Source: Chryseobacterium pennipullorum
Lineage (GTDB): Bacteria; Bacteroidota; Bacteroidia; Flavobacteriales; Weeksellaceae
DNA: 64,000 nucleotides
Assembly: GCF_003384725.1 (NCBI RefSeq)
Contig: NZ_QNVV01000020.1
Coordinates: 38,876-102,875 of the forward strand
Direction of reading: 5' to 3'
This document shows, piece after piece, positions 28,701-35,582 of this stretch. The translations under genes were made by a program, and so were the position numbers. The notes beneath the pieces were generated by a model. The model saw only the letters and a list, made by a program, of their open reading frames with translations. It ran no database searches and had not been told where the DNA came from. Within the stretch, counting starts at the first letter, position 1, and every line of letters begins with the position of its first letter.

Positions 28701-29742
28701 TGCTGCCTGCCAGTTCTTTGGTTTCCATAACCAAAGATTTTGCTGATTTCCCTGTAAGTAAGGATAAAGCAACAAAAGGTAAAGCACCTGCTTCTGCAAC
28801 AGCATTGGCAAATCCGGGAACATCACTTACGCGGGTCATCGGTCCTTGTGCAATGGGATATTTTAATCCAAGTTCCTGAGCTAATGGGTTGTTCTGATCG
28901 ATCACCTGAAGGGTTTTTGCCTGCTTCAGGTGACCGTGCATGGCTTCTTTCAATCCGAATGCAAGCTTTTTCAGGGTTCTGAATTCTTCATACAGATCGG
29001 TTGCCAAAGAAATATCCTGGCCCATTGGGATGTAGCTCTTGCTGATATCAAGATCTGTAAAATAGTTTTTAAGATCTTTAGCGGTAATATCATCCGGTAA
29101 TGAAGGTGAATTGGGTCTTACCAGTACTCGGTGATTGGCAATGATCTTGGTTTCAGTTCCGTTCAGCTTTGAGCATACATCTTTAATGTCCTTTGGAACT
29201 GAACTTTCAGGGAATAAAGCCAGCTGACTGTCTAATACAACTCCTGTTGCACCTAAAGCTTTCACGGCAGCGGCAGTATGGAGTCCTATTCCCCCCTGTA
29301 CCCAAACCGGAATGCTTTTGATTTCATTGATAATGCGCTGGAACAATACGAATGTAGATTCGTAACCGATCTGGCCTCCCGCTTCATTTCCTTTGATGAT
29401 AATTCCTTGGGCTCCTGCCTGTTCAGCATGTCTCGCTTCCTCCAAACTGGTTACCTGGCAGATAAGATTCAGACTGGATTTTTGATGGAGTGACATGCCG
29501 CACGGCAGGATTACAAATTTCACTTTCTCGGGAAATTGAAGTGCCAAAAAATGTTCGTTAGAAATGTGAATACCATACGAAGGTATCTCTAATTGGTCAA
29601 GTCGACTTAAGGCTTCCTGGGCCGCCGCCAATTCATGACCCAAACTTAGAACGGGAAAGATACCCGCCTGATGCAGTTTAGGCATGAGGTTGACATCCGG
29701 CCTTTCAAAAGGCGTTAGTCCAATAATAGTTAAGTTTTTCAT
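22702..29742 (-). CDS. Iterative type I synthase subunit: NPD-NPD-KS-AT-ACP-ACP-KR
   Basis: The 2346-aa megasynthase has two TIM-barrel domains of the nitronate monooxygenase/PfaD-like group at the N-terminus (about 1-230, with GIIIKGNEAGGQIG; about 285-570, with YPIAQGPMTRVSD and FEGRECGGHVGP). These are enoyl-reductase candidates. KS (about 640-1085) has C832, H967 and H1007. AT (about 1180-1480) has FPGQGSQ, S1275 in GHSYGE and H1380. Two ACPs carry phosphopantetheine Ser 1691 and 1804, each in an LSIDSIK context. The KR (about 2070-2346) has GGAQGIT near 2091, S2251/2252 and Y2265. A flexible Pro/Ala linker lies at about 1560-1650. This resembles PUFA-synthase-like and glycolipid-type iterative synthases. 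Together with the 1421-aa partner it supplies KS, AT, KR, DH, ER, ACP and PPTase, enough to make a reduced acyl chain. Chain length and reduction pattern cannot be read off. Confidence 0.95.
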   Translation of the reverse strand: MKNLTIIGLTPFERPDVNLMPKLHQAGIFPVLSLGHELAAAQEALSRLDQLEIPSYGIHISNEHFLALQFPEKVKFVILPCGMSLHQKSSLNLICQVTSLEEARHAEQAGAQGIIIKGNEAGGQIGYESTFVLFQRIINEIKSIPVWVQGGIGLHTAAAVKALGATGVVLDSQLALFPESSVPKDIKDVCSKLNGTETKIIANHRVLVRPNSPSLPDDITAKDLKNYFTDLDISKSYIPMGQDISLATDLYEEFRTLKKLAFGLKEAMHGHLKQAKTLQVIDQNNPLAQELGLKYPIAQGPMTRVSDVPGFANAVAEAGALPFVALSLLTGKSAKSLVMETKELAGSKTWGVGILGFAPQELRDEQTSYILEAQPPVVLIAGGRPAQAKVFEKAGIKTFLHVPSPALLDIFLKEGAKSFIFEGRECGGHVGPLSSMVLWEKQIERILKEDHPENISVFFAGGIHNDFSTAFVSIMAAPLAARGVKVGVLMGTAYLYTQEAVQTGAIQEEFQLQAMQAKDTVLLETAPGHETRCLNTAFANHFNTEKAKLLAAGTDKKEVWEKLEKLNVGRLRIAAKGIERQGDQLVNIPKDDQLDLGMYMIGQIATMHNKVLTLEELHQNVSINNYEYIQNAELPELPTSSEKPLDIAIVGMECIFPGAKNLDEFWRNIILGKDSVTEVPDERWNKELYYKPDSDEADVSHSKWGGFIPKIDFDPLAFGIPPQSLAAIEPTQLLTLLVAKRAMEDAGYGEKHINRENISVIIGAEGGNDLANSYSFRGYYKQVFGELHEEVKEAFPHTTEDSFPGILANVIAGRITNRLDLGGRNFTVDAACASSLAAIDLACQELVLGKSDMVLAGGADLHNGINDYLMFSSTHALSRKGRCATFDSEADGIALGEGIAILVLKRYEDAINDGDRIYSVIKGVGGSSDGKALGLTAPRKVGQVRALERAYTQAGISAASVGLVEAHGTGTVVGDKTELSALTNLFSRSGALPGQTHLGSVKTQIGHTKCAAGLAGLIKASLAVYHGVKPPTLHLKQPNAYYNAATSPFSFHAETGLWTEKNRYAGISAFGFGGTNFHTVIANHPKKDDSIAMQSWPSELFVFRGNTYEEAKGQSSQIKTLLEINDEIPLKDIAYSLSINSEKPIQFSIVADTAVDLMMKIELVLLGIETKDTFTVSKKEGKVAFTFPGQGSQRINMARDLFVVFPAMRKIIDNYSELEKVVFPSTTFSEADLKQQKETIKDTRLAQPLLGIVDLALAKFLESLGIIPDMLAGHSYGELPALCFSGVFAEDQLVDLSIQRAQSILNSVEGGDPGSMLAASAAHERLQPIIAKVEGCYPVNFNAPTQCVIAGSTEAINKLLEVLKQEGISAKKLEVACAFHSPLLAKSKGLYADVLKDVPFQEMQIPVWSNTTANVYPSNPSDIKERLTDHLVQPVRFVEQMQAMYNDGARIFIEVGPGKVLTGLAKSCLEKDQLTLYVEDSSRNKFTHLLCMLAQYLGTGRSFNIEKLFDGRFVQLVDINQPELYKKSPAIWRVNGQAAHPATGSLPANGALPIINPIPMNNFTNHNTQAPAPEGLSTAERMLQEYLNSMKLMIQAQRDVMLSFMGQNPQVNPMPVYNTPMPAPAPERTIPVQAVQQERTVAVTATAVAVKAAPTRDVKALLLQVVSDKTGYPQEMLGMEMDLEADLSIDSIKRVEIIGTLRSELGTLANGNTNEDMVMEQLAAIKTLNGLVSWLTEFSGAEATTVAEKNGTAAESISTPQAKSALSLEDLQNGILNIVSEKTGYPKEMLGLDLDLEADLSIDSIKRMEIIADLKNKIGFGENLEQADDVMEKLAAIKTLRGLASWISEMSGDTTETKNEVKEEVVTEPTNNVLSRLRFDITPTDASSVQNTEVLQGKRFAITQDDSTQTSAIKTELEKHGAIVELVDADKDLSHVDGLIMLDLFSATDKPSIIDHVDLIKKLDFDKAKWVYLISDIAAHIQEVTDVSVLRHHQGYPGLFKSLAREFDHTTCRFISLSTTQEVDQIAEITLKEILTNDKPAEVIYKNEKRHKVDIIPSPLSTSLNEAHIQLDQKSVVLVLGGAQGITAELVKHMSQAYPCTYILVGRSADPRNEASAKEFEGMKTKEEIRAYSIKSGKFTSPAEIEKETTKIFKNNQILRTIRDMEALGNTIIYQSLDLCDEEGLSNLISGIYEKYNRLDGVIHGAGLLEDKLFKQKTTSSFGRVFDTKVKPLRVLAEQLRTDCQFVVLFSSIASVYGNKGQTDYAAANSVLDDYANALNKRLQGKVISINWGPWKGAGMVSSTLESEYERRGISMIPLDEGKEIFLNEIKYGTESQVLIMSGNNW

Positions 29743-29807
29743 GGCGTTGATATGTTAGTAAAAATTTCATATCACCTGCCTACTCTTTGAGAAAAGAATA
29801 AGGGTGC

Positions 29808-30008
29808 TTATGAATGAATAAAATTGGTTCTTGTTAAATTTTTAATAATAGTGGCTGTTTGGTGATTATTTGTTAATAATTCACTGGTTGCCAATATATT
29901 AATAATATTGAGGGTAGTGTCTGGTTTTTTAAAGGGGGTTAGCCCGATAATAGATAAGTTTTTCATAGCATTCATAGTGTTAATTGACGGTATAGGGTTT
30001 TTTAACAA
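29808..30008 (-). pseudogene. Decayed duplicate of the megasynthase N-terminus (or leader ORF)
   Basis: A 66-codon frame contains MKNLSIIGLTPFKKPDTTLN, which matches the start of the 2346-aa protein, MKNLTIIGLTPFERPDVNLM. DNA identity is also clear over roughly the first 40 bases after the ATG (about 29929-29973 against 29698-29742). After that the match fades and a stop follows. The frame itself begins 15 codons earlier (MLKNPIPSINTMNA). It is most simply a fragment left by duplication of the operon's 5' end. Because it lies in the leader of the operon and has a possible start of its own, a short regulatory leader peptide is an alternative. Confidence 0.6.
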
Positions 30009-30012
30009 AACA

Positions 30013-30168
30013 TTTATTATCTCTTCATAAAGAGATATTGTTTGTTATGAGGGAATAAAAGTAATAAAATTATATGATATCTTCAACCATAAATGAAATT
30101 TGATAATGATTTTTTAACAATGAAAAGTGAATTATTCAAATCTAGTTAAAGTACGTTTATTATCTCTT
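30013..30168. repeat. Direct repeat and small hairpin in the operon leader
   Basis: TTTATTATCTCTT occurs at 30013-30025 and again at 30156-30168, 143 bp apart. The first copy runs into a 7-bp hairpin (ATCTCTT 30019-30025, loop CATA, AAGAGAT 30030-30036). The pair lies between the candidate promoter at 30242-30273 and the megasynthase start. They may be regulator or RNA elements; the evidence is only positional. Confidence 0.4.
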
Positions 30169-30241
30169 TATTCTTGGGAACAGACCGGTACAATCTGATA
30201 TGGTTATAATTATAAAGGTTTACAATTACATTAATGTTAAG

Positions 30242-30273
30242 CAAAGATAGGAATAAAAAATAAAATAATTCAA
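30242..30273 (-). promoter_or_regulatory. Candidate promoter of the megasynthase operon
   Basis: On the minus strand, TTG (30273-30271) is followed after 21 bp by TATCTTTG (30249-30242), a good Bacteroidota -33/-7 pair. Transcription would start near 30235 and leave a leader of nearly 500 nt before the megasynthase ATG, including the decayed duplicate and the repeats. Confidence 0.35.
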
Positions 30274-30908
30274 TATTAAGAGATTTGTTTTTTTTATGTT
30301 ACCAAAAGATAACATGCATAGAATAGCGATGGTATAAGAGAATAGGGGGTATGGAATCAGGATGGGATTCAATCATTTGATTATGAGCAAGAAACAGATT
30401 TGTGTAAAAGTCTATTTTCGGTAATATGCGAAAAAATTAAAAAAAAATTAAAAATTAAGTTTAATTAAAAATGAACGATAGACATGAAAAAATTACGTGT
30501 ATTTAATTTCGATAAAAAATTACGTTATCATACCCATGTTTATAGCTTTCTATGTTTGGAACTTGGCTTCCTATTATATAAAGAACAAATATAAAATACA
30601 TGAGATTCCAGAATGTAGGCACAATCTTTAAAATTCAAATCAGGTTTCAGTATCTACATCTATATTTTCCAACGTAATGATCTTTGATTTTAATGTATAA
30701 GTAAAAAAAATCAACCACAGATGGGCCACTTCCACAGATTTAAGTCTATTTTTTCAGAGCATTAGTCCGTTCGTTTAGGGATGGGTGCCCTGAACTCACA
30801 AAAGTGGATTCTGACAATACCTTGTGATTAGGCATAAGGCTCCCGCTCAAAATCTTCAATAAAGTTTTTAAGCGTTGTATTTTTACAATAAGGTGAAGCT
30901 CTATCTGG

Positions 30909-31922
30909 TTAGAAAATGCTCAGATTATATTGTTTTACAAGGTCAAGAATCATGTGATATCCTGCGAGTGAATTTCCGTGCTGGTCTAAAGCAGGACTGA
31001 ATACCCCAATCCCCATTTTGCCTGGAACACTTACTGCAATTCCTCCACCGACACCGGATTTGCTTGGCAGCCCTACCATCCTGGAATATTCTCCACTGAA
31101 TTCATACATCCCGGCCGTCAGCATCTGGGATTCTATCAGTTTTGCAACCTCTGCACTTTTATACTTGGAATCTCCATCAAAACGAACGCATTGGTGAGCA
31201 AAGAAATAGCCGATTTTGGCAAGGTCTTCAGCCGTAAGTTCAATAGAACACTGTTTGAAATAATTATCCAGCTGATCTTCATTTCCGGAAATCAGTCCGT
31301 TATTTTTCATCAGATAGAACATTCCACGATTACGGTGTCCGGTTGATTTTTCAGATTCATATACGGATTTACTGTAGTCTATATTCTGATTTTTGGTAAT
31401 GTACCGCACCATATCCAGCACTTTAATAAATGCTTGTTCTCCTGCGCCGGAAATCAGGGAAGTCGTATAAATAGCTCCGGCATTCATCATAGGATTAAGC
31501 GGTTTACCGGTAGTTTCAAGATTGGAAAAGTGATTGAAAGGCTTTTCGGATCCGAAATATCCCATTTTGGCAAAAACGTCAGCTTCACCCCTCTCACGTA
31601 CAGCCACCATCAGGGCAATAATCTTAGAGATGCTCTGCATCGTGAATTTTTTGTGAACATCACCTGTATTGAAGACTTTACCGTTTTGATCCACTACCGA
31701 AAAAGCAATAGCTTTTGCATCCATTTTTCCAAGCTCCGGAATATAGTCGGCTACTTTTCCCTGGGTGGAGTAGGTTCTGTTCTTTTCAAGAATGCTGCTC
31801 AACGTTTTTTCTGAAATGGTTGAAATATCCGCGGTCTGCTGGGCATCAACCATTGCATTGATGGAAAGAAAAGTGGCCATAAAGATCCCTTTGGCAGAAA
31901 ATAAAAAGCTATTTTTTTTCAT
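30909..31922 (-). CDS. glsA: Glutaminase A, apparently exported
   Basis: Glutaminase hydrolyses L-glutamine to glutamate and ammonia. From ATG 31922 the protein is 337 aa. It opens with MKKNSFLFSAKGIFMATFLS, a signal-peptide-like segment ending near INAMVDA. The serine beta-lactamase-like active site is S97-x-x-K100 in TMQSISK. Other family features are NPMMNAGAI, ESEKSTGHRNRGMFYLMKN and MVGLPSKSGVGGGI. A longer frame opens at 31997, but a strong promoter (31966-31997) would then lie within it, so 31922 is the better start. Export to the periplasm is inferred from the leader; most characterised GlsA proteins are cytosolic. The gene stands alone, with unrelated neighbours. Confidence 0.93.
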   Translation of the reverse strand: MKKNSFLFSAKGIFMATFLSINAMVDAQQTADISTISEKTLSSILEKNRTYSTQGKVADYIPELGKMDAKAIAFSVVDQNGKVFNTGDVHKKFTMQSISKIIALMVAVRERGEADVFAKMGYFGSEKPFNHFSNLETTGKPLNPMMNAGAIYTTSLISGAGEQAFIKVLDMVRYITKNQNIDYSKSVYESEKSTGHRNRGMFYLMKNNGLISGNEDQLDNYFKQCSIELTAEDLAKIGYFFAHQCVRFDGDSKYKSAEVAKLIESQMLTAGMYEFSGEYSRMVGLPSKSGVGGGIAVSVPGKMGIGVFSPALDQHGNSLAGYHMILDLVKQYNLSIF

Positions 31923-31965
31923 AAAGTATGTTTCGAATAAATGTTTCTGATTTGTCACGAAAAAA

Positions 31966-31997
31966 CAAAGATAAAATATTTCACCTTCTGTCTGCAA
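31966..31997 (-). promoter_or_regulatory. Promoter of the glutaminase gene
   Basis: On the minus strand TTG (31997-31995), a 21-bp spacer and TATCTTTG (31973-31966) match the Bacteroidota consensus. The predicted transcript start near 31959 is about 37 nt upstream of the ATG at 31922. It supports that start over the ATG at 31997. Confidence 0.55.
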
Positions 31998-32103
31998 TTC
32001 TCACTCAAAATATCTGTTTTTTTAGCCGGAACAGATGATCTTTAATCATCTTGTGGCAGGACTTACAGATGCTTGTATGGTGGTGTTGGAGTGACGGGGA
32101 TGG

Positions 32104-33588
32104 TCAGCATTCTGTTTCCCGGTATGGGTACCAGACACTTACCGAACCGGCATTCACCCAGAAGGTTGCGATGCCGTTTTCATCCGTTGTTATTTCCTGC
32201 TCTCTATGTTGCAGATAATCTCTGTATCGGGAATGGGCATGCGCTATCCCAAGGTCAACTTCTTTGAAGCCTTCATCGCTGTTGGACAGGATCACCACAC
32301 ATCCCTGATGCGTATCGTCACCCTTGCGGATCCAGGCAATACAGTTGGGATGATCAAAATAATTAATCTGTTCGCCATATGCGAATTTTTGTCTGGCCTC
32401 CAGGAGTTTGGGCAAAGCTTCCACTTTCGGGATCACAATATGGATTTCTTTATCCTCTTTTATGTCTTTGTATTCTGCGCCAAAAAGATCTGGATAAAAA
32501 ACACAGGGGTAAGCATCTTCCGACATCAGGATAATAGAATATGCCAACGGTTTAAACCATTCCTTTACCGCGGATTCCAGTGCCTGCAGCTGCTGTGTAT
32601 CATGGTTCTCCACAAATGACACTGAAAAAACGGGCCTTTTTTCAAGAAAGCTTCCGTGTAAGATGCGGGAGAGATCATAATGTGGACCTTCCTTTGAAGC
32701 CTCAAAAAAATTATAATGCAGGGGAGCATCAAAGCATGAAATGAGTCCATTCATCCGGTCTGCAAAGTAGGAAATTTTTTCAGCTTCATCTTTCCAGAAT
32801 TCACCTAAAACATAACAATCGGGATTGAGTTCCGTTTTGATATAGCTGATCCACTCTTTGAGAAAATCAGATGAGATATGTTTTAAGGCGTCCAGACGTA
32901 TCCCGTCTGCCTGGGTGGTCTCCAGATACCATTTGATCCATTTTTTCATTTCCTGTACCACGTGAGGGTTGCGGTACTCAATGTCAGCTCCCATCAGATA
33001 ATCATAATTTCCGAACTGATGACTTACCGCATCGGTCCAGTCTGTTCCATATTCGTTGTGTATTTTAAATATGCCTTCTTTTTTCCCGCCTTCCCGGCTG
33101 ATGATATCAATGCCGCTGAAGCACTGGTGGTTCCATATAAAATCTGAGTACCGGCCCTGCCTGCCGGGGAAGGTGAATTTAGTAAAGGCTGATGCTTCCA
33201 TGGGCTCGCTGATGATCTCATTACGGTTCTCGTTATGGACTTCATGCACGGTAATAGATTCCTCTTCATCACCGCCCATTCTGTGGTTCAGAACGACGTC
33301 TGCATAGACTGACAATCCTACGTCATGGGCTTTCTGTATTGCGTTCAGGTATTCTTCTTTTGTTCCATACCGGGTGGCGATACTTCCTTTCTGGTCAAAT
33401 TCCCCGAGGTCATACAAATCATATACATCATATCCTCTTCCTTCTTTTCCGAGGCTGCATTTTGTAGCCGGAGGAAACCAAACGGCAGTAAATCCCAGAT
33501 CTTTCAGGAATTCTGCTTTTTCTGAAAACTCATTCCAAAGGTTCCCTGAGTGATACCAGTGGAAATACTGAATAATAACACCGTTCAT
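32104..33588 (-). CDS. Alpha-amylase, cytoplasmic GH13 type
   Basis: The enzyme cleaves alpha-1,4-glucans. Counted from ATG 33606 it has 500 aa, but homologues of this type begin with MNGVIIQYFHWYHSGN, which is Met-7 here (ATG 33588). That start is also free of overlap with the SDR stop at 33593. There is no signal peptide. The GH13 set is complete in the longer numbering: DVVLNHR at 103-109, nucleophile D239 in GIRLDALKH, acid E269 in VLGEFW and D336 in VENHDTQ. The length and the two-residue-rich B domain fit the intracellular GH13_5-like amylases, which act on storage glycogen or imported dextrins. It follows the SDR and CinA-like genes on the same strand and seems to belong to a stress and storage operon. 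Confidence 0.92.
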   Translation of the reverse strand: MNGVIIQYFHWYHSGNLWNEFSEKAEFLKDLGFTAVWFPPATKCSLGKEGRGYDVYDLYDLGEFDQKGSIATRYGTKEEYLNAIQKAHDVGLSVYADVVLNHRMGGDEEESITVHEVHNENRNEIISEPMEASAFTKFTFPGRQGRYSDFIWNHQCFSGIDIISREGGKKEGIFKIHNEYGTDWTDAVSHQFGNYDYLMGADIEYRNPHVVQEMKKWIKWYLETTQADGIRLDALKHISSDFLKEWISYIKTELNPDCYVLGEFWKDEAEKISYFADRMNGLISCFDAPLHYNFFEASKEGPHYDLSRILHGSFLEKRPVFSVSFVENHDTQQLQALESAVKEWFKPLAYSIILMSEDAYPCVFYPDLFGAEYKDIKEDKEIHIVIPKVEALPKLLEARQKFAYGEQINYFDHPNCIAWIRKGDDTHQGCVVILSNSDEGFKEVDLGIAHAHSRYRDYLQHREQEITTDENGIATFWVNAGSVSVWYPYRETEC

Positions 33589-33592
33589 ACCA

Positions 33593-34345
33593 TTATCCGT
33601 TAACAATTAATCCGCCGTTGGGATGTAAGACCTGTCCGGTAATCTGTGCTGAAGCCTCTGTGGCAAGGAACAGGAAGCTGGCAGCGATCTCTTCTGTAGA
33701 GGCATTGCGCTCAAGTGGCGGTTGGTTCTGATTTTCCTCTTCTTCACCAAACGTCTTTTCGGTGAGCGGAGTGGCCACGGGTCCTGGCGCTACCGCATTT
33801 ACGCGTATTCCTTTCGGCTTGGCCTGTAAAGCCAGAGAACGGGTAAAGGATACTATGGCCCCTTTGGTCGCTGAGTAATCCAGAAGTTCTTCGTGCCCCA
33901 GATAGGCCACTGCAGAGGTCGTGTTGATGATTGAACTTCCCTGTTTAAGATGTGGAAATACACATTGGGTAAGCAAAATCATACCGATTATATTGGAATT
34001 AAAGGTTTTTCTGATGTTTTCCTCTTTTAAGCCGGTGATGTCATCTGATGGAAACTGAGTTCCTGCATTATTGATCAGAATGTCGATGCTCCCGAATCCG
34101 GACACAGTCCCATCTACCACATGCCTGCAGAATTCACTATCATTAATGTCTCCTTCAAATGAAATCGAACGGACCCCGGATGCTGAAATTTCCTTTTTGG
34201 TTTGTTCTGCATCTTTTTCATCATGATAATGCACAAATGCAATATTGGCGCCCTCGTTGGCGAAAAGTAAGGCTATCGATTTTCCTATTCCGCTGTCGGC
34301 ACCGGTAATCAGAACATTTTTGTTCTGTAGTTGTAAATTTTTCAT
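33593..34345 (-). CDS. Classical short-chain dehydrogenase/reductase
   Basis: The 250-aa protein has the SDR fold: the cofactor loop TGADSGIG at 14-21, NNAG at 92-95, S144 in INTTSAVAY and Y157-x-x-x-K161 in DYSATKGAI. Such enzymes interconvert alcohols and carbonyls with NAD(P); this sub-type (NPxGG-like end, HPNGGLIVNG) resembles the YhxC/GSP39 group found in stress operons of Gram-positive and Bacteroidota genomes. The substrate is not known. It sits 28 bp after the CinA-like gene and 4 bp before the amylase start, so the three are likely co-transcribed. Confidence 0.9.
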   Translation of the reverse strand: MKNLQLQNKNVLITGADSGIGKSIALLFANEGANIAFVHYHDEKDAEQTKKEISASGVRSISFEGDINDSEFCRHVVDGTVSGFGSIDILINNAGTQFPSDDITGLKEENIRKTFNSNIIGMILLTQCVFPHLKQGSSIINTTSAVAYLGHEELLDYSATKGAIVSFTRSLALQAKPKGIRVNAVAPGPVATPLTEKTFGEEEENQNQPPLERNASTEEIAASFLFLATEASAQITGQVLHPNGGLIVNG

Positions 34346-34373
34346 ATATTTTTTGGTGTTGTTTAAATATTTT

Positions 34374-34877
34374 TTATGATGACGCAGCTACCTGTTTTTC
34401 CATTTCCACTTTCAGACATTCCAGTATAAATTCGCTATAGCACAATTGTGCGTCTAATGGCTCTTTTCTGTGATAGAGATTCATCTTCCTGGAAAGAATA
34501 ATTTTGTTTTTGTAGGCAAAGGAAAAATAAGCATACAGTTTATATTCAGATTCTTCAACCGGGGTTGCGTATCCGGTGACTGCAATTCCCCAATGGGTAT
34601 TGAATAGTTCTGATACATGTAAGGCCATTGTCTCTGCAATCTTCCGGGATACACAATTGTACTGCCGGGCCTCCTTCTCATCGACACGAAGCAGGTTTAC
34701 CTTTTCCTCAAGGGTGTAGGTGGTGAGGCCCCCTTTAAAAAGTTCTGAGGCATCCTTAATCTGTGAAAATGAAAACTGTAAAAAGCCTGCTGTGACACTT
34801 TCGGCTGTGGAAACTGTTTCATTATGCTCCTGCAAATGCAGGCCGATAAATTCCAATATATCTTTTTGGAGATTCAT
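34374..34877 (-). CDS. CinA-type nicotinamide-nucleotide amidase domain protein
   Basis: The 167-aa protein matches the CinA C-terminal domain (PncC type), which deamidates nicotinamide mononucleotide. Recognisable parts are TAESVTAGFLQ (23-33), the GGLTTYTLEEKVNLL region, which normally reads GGxxxYxxxxK, and HWGIAVTGYATP. The N-terminal molybdopterin-binding half of full CinA is absent, as in many stand-alone amidases. The expected TGIAGP-like segment reads VTGYATPV, so the pocket deviates and a different substrate is possible. It overlaps nothing and is the first gene of the CinA-SDR-amylase group. Confidence 0.8.
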   Translation of the reverse strand: MNLQKDILEFIGLHLQEHNETVSTAESVTAGFLQFSFSQIKDASELFKGGLTTYTLEEKVNLLRVDEKEARQYNCVSRKIAETMALHVSELFNTHWGIAVTGYATPVEESEYKLYAYFSFAYKNKIILSRKMNLYHRKEPLDAQLCYSEFILECLKVEMEKQVAASS

Positions 34878-34953
34878 AATCGTACAATTGAATTAGGTGG
34901 AACGTCAAATTTTAAAAAATGTTCAGGCTTCAACAGGGATGGATGGCGAAACT

Positions 34954-35352
34954 CTATTTTCCTACCGGTTTTTGAGAGTGATCCTTTTTTTTCTCATTCA
35001 GCTTTCCGGTCTTTTCGTATAGTTTATGCAGCTCATCAAGCTCATCTTCTGTGAGGTCTTCTATATCTACGATGCGGTTGCTGGCTTTTTCGTGAGCTGC
35101 AATAAGCTCGTTGAGCTTGATCTGGATTGCTTTTGAATCCTTATTCTGTGCTTTCTGAATAAGAAAAACCATAATAAAAGTGACAATAGTGGTCCCGGTA
35201 TTGATCACCATCTGCCATACTTCTGAAAATTTAAAAAACGGGCCCGTAGCAGCCCAGATCATAACCAGCGCCACTGCCCCGATAAAAGCCGCCGGGCTTC
35301 CCGCAAAACAGGCAGCCTGATCTGCAAACCTGTCAAAAAAATCCTTTTTCAT
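34954..35352 (-). CDS. Low-affinity iron permease-family small membrane protein
   Basis: The 132-aa protein has two predicted TM helices (about 23-43 and 47-67) with a FSEVWQMVINTGTTIVTFIMVFLIQ core, then a cytosolic tail with IQIKLNELIAAHEKASNRIVDIEDLTEDELDELH. These are the conserved parts of PF04120. The family name refers to yeast Fet4-like uptake; transport by the short bacterial forms is not shown. Ferritin-like proteins lie 1-3 kb away, so a metal-related role would fit. It is on the same strand as CinA and may be the start of that transcript. Confidence 0.85.
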   Translation of the reverse strand: MKKDFFDRFADQAACFAGSPAAFIGAVALVMIWAATGPFFKFSEVWQMVINTGTTIVTFIMVFLIQKAQNKDSKAIQIKLNELIAAHEKASNRIVDIEDLTEDELDELHKLYEKTGKLNEKKKDHSQKPVGK

Positions 35353-35477
35353 AAATCGCTCTTGTATTTGTTAATTGAATAGCTGATCTCATCAATCATT
35401 ACCCTAATTTCGGAAATAAAAACTGCTGAGAATATGATTTGAATCAACTGAAGGATGGCTAAAAAAGGACTTTATAT

Positions 35478-35493
35478 TATGATCAGGATCATA
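35478..35493. promoter_or_regulatory. Inverted repeat upstream of the Crp/Fnr gene
   Basis: TATGATCAGGATCATA is a 7-2-7 inverted repeat, about 90 bp upstream of the ATG at 35583 and in the divergent gap with the iron permease. It has the size and symmetry of an operator and could be the site of autoregulation or control of the divergent gene. No consensus was compared. Confidence 0.4.
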
Positions 35494-35582
35494 GAAGTAT
35501 GGCCTGTAATACCATACCTTAGTTTAACAGAGTTCATCGCTTTATGACCTTCTGCCAATATAACAATCCAAACCTATACATC

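Larger units (their letters stand above)
30009..30908. other. AT-rich intergenic region between glutaminase and megasynthase operon
   Basis: About 900 bp separate the glutaminase stop from the first frame of the megasynthase leader. No gene of convincing quality is present. The right part is very AT-rich, with a possible minus-strand promoter near 30242-30273 and the repeats noted at 30013-30168. A 36-codon frame at 30484 is too short to support. Confidence 0.6.

Noticed and set aside
22702..29742. Assignment as a polyunsaturated fatty acid (EPA/DHA) synthase
   Set aside because: There are no PfaB, PfaC-like twin DH or multi-ACP arrays (5-9 copies) as in PUFA synthases; the neighbours (GT, acyltransferases) point elsewhere.
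30484..30594. 36-codon frame MKKLRVFNFDKKLRYHTHVY...
   Set aside because: Too short, no promoter or homologue seen, in an AT-rich spacer.
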